Made by a program: the position numbers and the translations under genes. 64,000 nt of DNA, taken from contig CM051517.1 in NCBI GenBank assembly GCA_028015205.1, forward strand, positions 43,659,135 through 43,723,134, given 5' to 3'. This document shows positions 59,901 to 64,000 of this stretch, one piece after another (within the stretch, counting starts at the first letter, position 1; every line of letters starts with the position of its first letter). Under the pieces are notes generated by a model that saw only the letters and a list, made by a program, of their open reading frames with translations, ran no database searches and was not told the DNA's origin. Source of the stretch: Mytilisepta virgata. Its lineage: Eukaryota > Mollusca > Bivalvia > Mytilida > Mytilidae.

Positions 59901-61871
59901 TACTGACTCCGAGCCGACAAGTTCTTTGATCTTAATCCTGAATGCCGCGTACTTAGCAGAGAAGCAGCAAATACTAATTTTACTGTGTCTTTGGTTTGAC
60001 CCAGTCGGTGATCGAACCCGTGACCTTCTGCACTCGAGGCCAGCATGCTACCACCAGACCAACGAGGCATTTCAATTCAGATCAGAGCTGAACACCGCTT
60101 GACACATTAAGAAATCACAACCTCACATCTGCTAGTAAACATTATTAGTTAGTTAGTTCTGATAAACTAACTATGACATTAAAGCCACCCATTTATGAAT
60201 TACAGATGCTTGATAAGGTAAATTTAAAATTTAAAATTTTTTTTTTATAATAACCTTTATTGTCTTTATATATCTGATTGGTTCAGTTGATACCAATATC
60301 TTTTTTCCTACCAAATACATTGGAAACTTGACTGCTCCAACTCAATTTTCTTGAACAAAGTTTCCAAACAATCTTTTGAAAGTATTTTTGATACAATTTC
60401 TATTTCTCTGCAAATAACTCAGCTTTCTACTGTATTTGCAAATCACGTCAATTGCACAATTTCTCAAACCAACACAAAAAATCATAAGTCTAGCTTTTGC
60501 AATATTTCATAATAAACTGCCTGAAAAAAATGTATAAAAAAAATTTAAAAAGTACCTGAAGAATACACATGCCAAAAGTTTGTCCAAGGATTTTATGTGT
60601 TTCAGCATAGTAACAGTATCTAATATTAGTTGATGCTACAAACAATTCAAACGGATCATCTTCTTTCACATCTAATTTACCACTTCTTATTTTCTTCTGT
60701 AACTGTTTCATTCTTTTCTTCCTGTGACTGAAAAAAAAATATACTAGTATCAACAGCACTTATTAGAAAATCAGATATGTCACAAATGTGTTATTCTGTA
60801 CTGTAATCACAGTTATTAAATTGCCTTAAGTCACAAGTAAAATAATGCACAAAAATAACTCCTAAGTGAAAAAAAATCATGATTTACTTGTTTTAGTCTT
60901 ATTGGCTGTTTAACCCCAAGAAAAAAATTACTGCAAAGTAACTTTAATTTTCAGTCATGTATGAACTAATGCAATTGGGCATGAATTCTTTTCAATCATA
61001 GACATTCTGGATTCTGACATAATTCATTTTTGTATAAAGAATAGTTGGCTTACAATATTCTCTAATTATTGAACATTTGTTTCTCTTTCTGAACTGGAGT
61101 TTTAGAAAAAAATGTTTCAAATGTGCTCCTTGAAAGAACTTACCTTTATCATCAACTGATTCTACTATTAAATAGTGTGAGATACAAAATCACCACTCTC
61201 AATACTTAATTTTTCAAATATGTAAAACCCTCAGCATGCCTTGTTTTATAACCTAAAAATGATATAGATACCTACCTACTAAACCCAAGTTCTTTTTTGT
61301 AACACCATAAAACTGTTGGTCTGGCCTTAACTGTAGCTTTGGATAACATGTGATGTAATATTACCACCTATTGTCAAAAAAAGGGGAAAAAAAGAGAACA
61401 AAATCAAATAGCTAATATCATTCAAAGCGCAGGTCAATTATAAGGACATTTATTTCATTATCTAATGCTTGAAAAATCTTAAAAATTAAAATATGCAGAG
61501 ACAAGAGTGTTTGTCATAATTATTCAACAAAACCAATTAGAAAGGGCTGCTTGGTATAAAATTTCACTACTGAAAACTTGTTGCAGATCTATAATTTCAA
61601 CTAAACCGTACATTAGAAAAACAAAAAAATATACCAAATAGCTGTTATATCATAAATTAACAGTAATATTGATGGATCAAAAAAGTCAATTTGGGTTATC
61701 AAATGAAAGAGAAGAAAATATTTGACTAAATGTATAAATGTCCATATATATATTTCATTTTACCTGGTCTCGCCCATGATCTCCAACCACAAAAAACATA
61801 CTTCTGTGTTTTTCTGACACTCCATTTTCAATTAATATTCTCAGTCTATTGTCTATTTTCTTCCTCACCAT
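36941..61871 (-). CDS. NAT10: NAT10, RNA cytidine acetyltransferase (26 coding exons)
   Basis: The protein is 1026 residues after splicing; human NAT10 has 1025. It is the nucleolar enzyme that uses acetyl-CoA and ATP to form N4-acetylcytidine in 18S rRNA and, with a THUMP-domain adaptor, in tRNA; it is also needed for small-subunit assembly. The start at 61871 is fixed by MVRKKIDNRLRILIENGV. Landmarks: N-terminal TmcA-type domain; helicase Walker A ARGRGKSAALG (G287-S291); Walker B IDEAAAIP (388-391); GNAT acetyl-CoA motif QSMGYG (641-646); DFRRRF and MVDYHLI in the tRNA-binding region; lysine-rich tail ending KHKHK. All 25 junctions are in phase. Intron 12 carries a minisatellite and intron 17 an LTR retrotransposon. 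An upstream non-coding exon is likely, since an acceptor-like TTCAATAG lies just before the start. Confidence 0.96.
39263..39385. mobile_element. Fold-back MITE in NAT10 intron 23
   Basis: Arms containing GGTGCACACT and AGTGTGCACC, plus AAATAACC and GGTTATTT on each side, are reverse complements over about 55 bp. The outer ends are TCTATTCGAAATAACC and GGTTATTTTTTCATAGA. The arm boundaries are approximate. Confidence 0.65.
42121..42391. mobile_element. Left part of an older element split by the LTR retrotransposon
   Basis: It starts ACAAGAGGCTGTCGAATGAC and carries AACCGGATTTTCC near its end. The matching right part is 47302-47757, ending GAAAATCCGGTT, so the inverted ends match over about 13 bp. 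The right part has a 161 bp tandem duplication (CAATCTT...CAAGAACC at 47387 and 47548). Confidence 0.6.
42388..42391. repeat. Target site duplication of the LTR element (ATAC)
   Basis: ATAC immediately precedes the left LTR and is repeated at 47302-47305 after the right LTR. Four to six bases is usual for Ty3-like integration. Confidence 0.85.
42392..43025 (-). repeat. 3' LTR
   Basis: 634 bp. On the minus strand it carries a TATATATA box (42740-42747) and AATAAA (42462-42467), placed as expected for transcription start and polyadenylation within an LTR. Confidence 0.93.
42980..45805 (-). CDS. gag C-terminus, protease, integrase and start of reverse transcriptase
   Basis: The open frame is 941 codons; the first Met is internal to gag homology. 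A CCHC zinc knuckle occupies residues 95-108 (C95, C98, H103, C108). Protease: WDTGAS with the active Asp at 179. Integrase: zinc-binding H428, H435, C465, C468, then the catalytic triad D499, D558, E594 with 35 residues between the last two; a C-terminal GDKVLVFLP and CHINMLKPY follow. Residues 846-893 resemble the entry to a Ty3-type RT (LFPDV, then PIKQHPYRLNP). The RT body is then missing, and the frame runs through 3' non-coding sequence into the LTR. Confidence 0.85.
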   Translation of the reverse strand: MLLEEFKQCVNLDLKTHLDDKTVETLQDAAVVSDNYTISHKRTFKGQNFNTSSGNYKNQSTERTDCKPVAQNKSPSSYNMSGPKFDTFEKKSLTCAYCKKNGHLMADCFRLQKKNERDNKPKSSACTTPVVTNKLECPASQAFKSSFCDYMEDYKPFMSDGFVSIVDNTTPQPIKILWDTGASQSLLLEGVLPLSEETSVGASVLLRGVELGCIDVPLHRIYLKSDLITGPVVVGVRPTLPVEGVSLLLGNDLARNKVVAEPIVTSEPVVDVKSPEDDAELYPACVVTRAMARKQQDKVLPEGQYDYMDLSDTFLADIEGPDSSKKAIIRPPGTNKRVIMPWPDVNSHSLDKRTFREEQNKDPEVLQLCKRALPQEEADKVAECYYHQDGILMRKWRPPDAIPEEEWRVVYQVVVPKVYRQEIIGLAHDTPLAGHLGIRKTCLKILQHFYWPRLRNDVAEYCKSCHICQVVGKPNQKIPPAPLLPIPAFEEPFSRVLIDCIGPLPKTKTGNAYLLTIMCTSTRFPEAIPLRNIKTPTIVKALIKFFTLVGLPKSIQSDQGSNFMSGLFQQVVYQLGIAQYRSSAYHPESQGALERFHQTLKNMIRTFCLQFDRDWDDGVHFLLFAVREAVQESLGFSPFELVFGHTVRGPLKLIKEKWLTEHTDLNLLDYVSKFKEKLYTACQIAQKNLKTVQNKMKIWYDKDARDRVFEPGDKVLVFLPVPGHPLQAKYCGPYTINSKINDLNYIVKTPGRRKQNRVCHINMLKPYFERTNEGESKPVATLAMVKLENDHDKPDIIEPSFDSKTMEQTVRLKNSEILSNLDSKLAHLTFDRREKLKTLVFTFKNLFPDVSNKTNAVCHDVDVGDASPIKQHPYRLNPLKLDLFMRQEIRYMLYLDFIKTLYKYYIFLYILFMRSSRYPPTSFKGGGVMILYYYIYFDMIL
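43026..43036 (-). promoter_or_regulatory. Polypurine tract
   Basis: AAGGGGGGAGG abuts the 3' LTR on the minus strand, the usual plus-strand DNA primer of LTR elements. Confidence 0.85.
45835..46578 (-). pseudogene. gag N-terminal part, frameshifted
   Basis: The open frame of 247 codons starts MEFDAGKFLKTPDLEEF and has a long charged coiled coil with repeated KLKQLEKEDEF heptad-like units (about residues 75-115). The conserved gag core follows (VDKFFPQFEKIAQNLKWP). Near 45900 the homology leaves this frame and continues in the frame of the downstream ORF, consistent with a small deletion inside gag. The last 20 or so residues of this frame are therefore not native. Confidence 0.75.
46644..46662 (-). 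promoter_or_regulatory. Primer binding site, tRNA-Pro-like
   Basis: Five bases inside the 5' LTR the minus strand reads TGGGGGCTCGTCTCGGGAT. The first 12 bases match the 3' end complement of tRNA-Pro as used by several retroelements; the remainder differs by an extra T. Confidence 0.65.
46668..47301 (-). repeat. 5' LTR
   Basis: 634 bp, identical to the 3' LTR except for one base. TATATATA at 47016-47023 and AATAAA at 46738-46743 on the minus strand. Because it faces the same way as NAT10, this polyadenylation signal is in sense orientation within the gene's intron. Confidence 0.93.
47302..47757. mobile_element. Right part of the older element split by the LTR retrotransposon
   Basis: This part continues the element at 42121-42391. 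It holds two 161 bp tandem modules with AAGAACCATAACTC(C/T)TGAA and ends with CCGATATTTTCC and GAAAATCCGGTT near exon 17's donor. Confidence 0.6.
47776..54768 (-). CDS. NAT10: NAT10 coding exons 11-17 (Walker B to GNAT)
   Basis: Exons: 54768-54632, 54101-53962, 51228-50981, 49974-49858, 49275-49174, 48802-48728, 47889-47776 (residues 370-680). Exon 11 has LGQAELVCIDEAAAIP. Exon 12 is the less conserved linker ending DSVSSATG. Exon 13 has VEKWLNDLLCLD and CELYYVNRDTLFSYHKASE. Exons 15-17 form the GNAT core, including LSRGKRASGDLIPW and RIVRIATHPDYQ-SMGYGTRAL. The exon 11 donor is GG/GTATGG rather than the later GT; only this choice keeps the frame with exon 12. Confidence 0.94.
51498..51617. 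mobile_element. Fold-back MITE in NAT10 intron 12
   Basis: TGAGTTATGGAATTTCTCCA on the left and its reverse complement on the right form arms of about 50 bp. The loop reads ACTCGCTAAAGGCTCGC. Non-coding. Confidence 0.8.
52231..53990. repeat. 42-bp minisatellite derived from NAT10 exon 12 end
   Basis: There are about 40 units of 42 bp, each containing GGCAGATGAATCAGAATC and TTGTTAGATCTAAG on the plus strand. On the minus strand each unit reads GATTCTGATTCATCTGCC, then ACAG and GTATAAC or a variant. This is the last 25 or so bases of exon 12 plus its donor. The array runs directly off the true exon 12 donor at 53962. Its far end (52231-52276) retains a longer diverged copy of the exon end (AGCTATCAATATGACTTTGA). 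Part of the array shows a 168 bp higher-order unit, with CTAAGACATACCTATGG at 52985, 53153 and 53321. Confidence 0.92.
55578..55738. mobile_element. Fold-back MITE in NAT10 intron 10
   Basis: Arms of about 75 bp, containing CTATGGTTATTTTAACATGG and its reverse complement, are separated by a loop of about 10 bases around CACTAACACTCGG. Few mismatches. Confidence 0.85.
55809..61871 (-). CDS. NAT10: NAT10 coding exons 1-10 (N-terminal and Walker A half)
   Basis: Exons on the minus strand: 61871-61764, 61367-61276, 60727-60556, 59380-59258, 58926-58865, 58237-58123, 57527-57420, 57072-56939, 56283-56190, 55907-55809. They encode residues 1-369. Recognisable blocks are SHRKKRMKQLQKKI and NIRYCYYAETHKILG in exon 3, TVEGGG in exon 4, MVIDDQFNILPISSH in exon 6, the P-loop in exon 8 and EHLDYEIIQSTNPDF in exon 10. 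Three exon junctions split a codon, and all are restored by the partner exon. Confidence 0.95.
59763..60068 (-). mobile_element. tRNA-derived SINE in NAT10 intron 3
   Basis: The minus strand starts GCCTCGTTGGTCTGGTGGTA, with a pol III A box (TGGTCTGGTGG, 60051-60061) and B box (GGTTCGATC, 60010-60018). About 230 bp of non-tRNA body follows, including a 33 bp tandem duplication (59793-59859, GCTTCTGAAGGCGGAT). The 3' limit near AATAAAAAC is approximate. It has the same orientation as NAT10. The head is too altered for a working tRNA. Confidence 0.75.
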
Positions 61872-64000
61872 TTCTTATTGCTTTCTATTGAAAAATTTTA
61901 AGAAGTTATATAATTAGGCATGAAACACTTGATTATTAAACATTCAATAATAGTGACATCATTTCTTGTAAACTTTCGAATTCTAAAAGCACTTTCAGCT
62001 TTTTATGGAAATAGAAACTAGCTGACACAGAATTTAGAGTTGGGCCATTATATTTGGCCAGAATATACTTTAATCCTTAAAGGTTCAATTACAACTAAGT
62101 CCAAAATAGTACTTGATGGACAGAGGAACAGCAACAAATCTTGGAGAAGCAACCCTTTCAAAATACCATTTTAACCAACCAGTCATCTCCTTTGTAATTT
62201 GTTGTAAAAGGGCTAAAATGGAGAGGTTTTTGCCTGTTTGTTTTCAAATGTGTTATCTTGATGAATTAGGCAATAATGGTCTGTAGGATATACATGGAGG
62301 ACCGGCAGAGCCATGAATCTAAGATAGAGATCAAAACAATTAAATGACTGGATCAGCATGGTAAGGGTTAATACTTCACAATAGAATATTTTGAAATCCT
62401 GCAAAATCTTAAAATTTTTTGTCCTGTTGAGACTGGTTAATGACATTTTCATTTACTATGTACAACTCATCACAAGAGTAAACACAATCCAATTTTTGAT
62501 TTCTCAGAGAAAGCTACAGACTTTTAACAAGAATAAACCATTAAGATCTAGAGGAATTACTCTTCACAAGGCATCTAAGATCATGTTTATTAGAAGGTCA
62601 GTCATTTTTTCAATCATTCATGGAGAATATTTTATGATGCTGAAATTATTCTTGAAAGCTTTATTTTCTAATACACTTTAAACATACCCTTTGTTTAATA
62701 GCCCATTGTGATTCAATTTTCTTAACTTATATCGTTGCTGAAAGGAGCAAAACTGTAAGCACTTTAAATGAAACACTCAAAAAGATTTGTAACTGGTATG
62801 TAAATATTTCATAAGAAAGTCTAAAAAAGTTTTGTAACTGACATGTATCCAGATCTTATCTAATATAGTGAAAGTTCTCTATACCGGTCAGTCATGGGAC
62901 CACTGAAAATGGCCGATTTACAGAGGTGGACAGTTAATTGAAAATCCGAACTTGGACAGGAGTTATTTCCCATTAATATGCATTTTTTGTATTTTGGGTG
63001 ACTTAAATGAATTCAGTACATTATACATATATATATTTTTCCGTGAGTATTGTAAATTCTGTATATAATATTCATATAACATAAATGTTTTATTTATTTA
63101 TAATTATTTGCAAGGAAAAAAACCAACAAGGTTATTTCTTGAAATAATTGAATTAATATAATGATGTATCCATCAACACTGCATGCATAGTCTGTGCTAG
63201 TCTAAAGCATTCAGGGGAAAGTTATTAACTGTCGGTAATAAACAATATTGAACTCATTATTGAGTTGAAATAGACATCAGACACCAGGTGTCCAATTTAC
63301 CAGAATAGCTTGAGTTTTTACATAACTGTTACCTGTACACTTGGGTGGATTTAATTGATGCGGCCAGTTTATTGAAGGAAAATTTCTTTGATTCTAACTA
63401 AAGAAAACAGAAAGACAGACCGATGTCCAGTTTGAAGTGGTGCCTGGTTTCCTAAGGTTTAAATAATGTACATTTTAATACAAATTGGCAAGGACTTCAG
63501 TTTTATGCCGATATACAGAGATATAACCAGTTTTTAGAAGGGCTGGTTTTCATAAGTTTTACTGTATATAATGTTTTGATCAAAGATTTTAACTTTATTC
63601 CTACTTTGACATGTCTTTCTTATGCGTAATCTGTTTCATGTTTCAAATTCAATTCTTTAATATATTGTCCCCATTCTGTAACTGGTTACAAAACAAGTGT
63701 AGGCCTATTAAATTCATTTGAACTAACTTCTTGCCAAACATATTCAATAAAAAGGCACAAGATAAGAAGTGTATTAGAATGTTCAAGTTATGGAATTGTC
63801 ACCTTAAAACATTTTGCTTTTGTTATATTACCTATGTCTAAATAATTTATTTGTGAGGTTTTCAACTTTATTTTCAGATTTCTTATACAATTAAAAGTTG
63901 CTCTAATCTGTTATCCTTTGTTAATGCACAAATTATTTCAAACAGTTATATTCAAAATATGAAATGGAATTTCTTTTTCTGTAACGTGTTTCTCATCAAT
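61872..64000. other. Region upstream of NAT10, nothing firmly identified
   Basis: It presumably includes NAT10's 5' UTR and promoter, possibly across an intron, but no clear CpG-rich start was found. A diffuse repeat-like stretch (62880-63560) contains ACCGGTCAGTCATGGGACC and a loosely related inverted CTGGTTTTCATAAG. Confidence 0.4.

Noticed and set aside
60005..60068. tRNA gene
   Set aside because: A and B boxes are present but the sequence continues into a SINE body and lacks a clean 3' acceptor half; treated as a SINE head.

Overview
This is nuclear DNA of an animal, almost certainly a bivalve mollusc and probably mussel-like. Genes are split by short AT-rich introns, overall base composition is AT-rich, and the space between exons is packed with modular repeats of a kind seen in bivalve genomes (AGCTCACCTG-ended elements, GGTCAAGGTCAGATGAC arrays, fold-back MITEs, a tRNA-headed SINE). 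The species call is inference; no search was run. Two complete protein-coding genes were reconstructed by hand from splice sites, reading phase and family conservation. Both lie on the minus strand and both act in RNA processing. PRCC (7 coding exons, 522 codons, 21757 to 9920) encodes the proline-rich nuclear protein linked to pre-mRNA splicing. NAT10 (26 coding exons, 1026 codons, 61871 to 36941) encodes the RNA cytidine acetyltransferase that makes N4-acetylcytidine. All joins are in phase. The two genes are separated by about 15 kb of repeats. 

Layout: 1-9.9 kb is repeat-rich DNA downstream of PRCC: degenerate modules, a fold-back MITE, AGCTCACC-family elements at 1917-3125, 3126-7838 and 7844-9098 (the second split by a 2.2 kb insertion), and a 540 bp MITE with TA target duplications. 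9.9-21.8 kb is PRCC, whose introns hold three more AGCTCACC-family elements and a possible 1.9 kb TIR element. 21.8-36.9 kb is intergenic: a large inverted-repeat structure (23065-27939) with a palindromic insertion in its left arm and a possible small spliced transcript in its centre, a decayed Penelope-like reverse transcriptase, and two copies of a 147-bp-module repeat, one carrying a 5'-truncated LINE. 36.9-61.9 kb is NAT10. Intron 17 carries a 4.9 kb LTR retrotransposon in the gene's own orientation, intron 12 a 1.7 kb minisatellite built from the end of exon 12, and intron 3 a SINE. 61.9-64 kb shows nothing recognised. 

The most interesting points are: (1) a 42-bp minisatellite of about 40 units in NAT10 intron 12 that copies the last bases of exon 12 with its 5' splice site; (2) a very young Ty3-like LTR element (LTRs differ at one site in 634 bp) in which integrase precedes the start of reverse transcriptase, the order known from Gmr1-like elements, with nearly all of RT/RNase H deleted; (3) repeat elements made of modules about 165 bp long, each with a YY1-like CCATCTTGG core; and (4) filled-versus-empty site pairs inside this one window that date nested insertions and define element ends.
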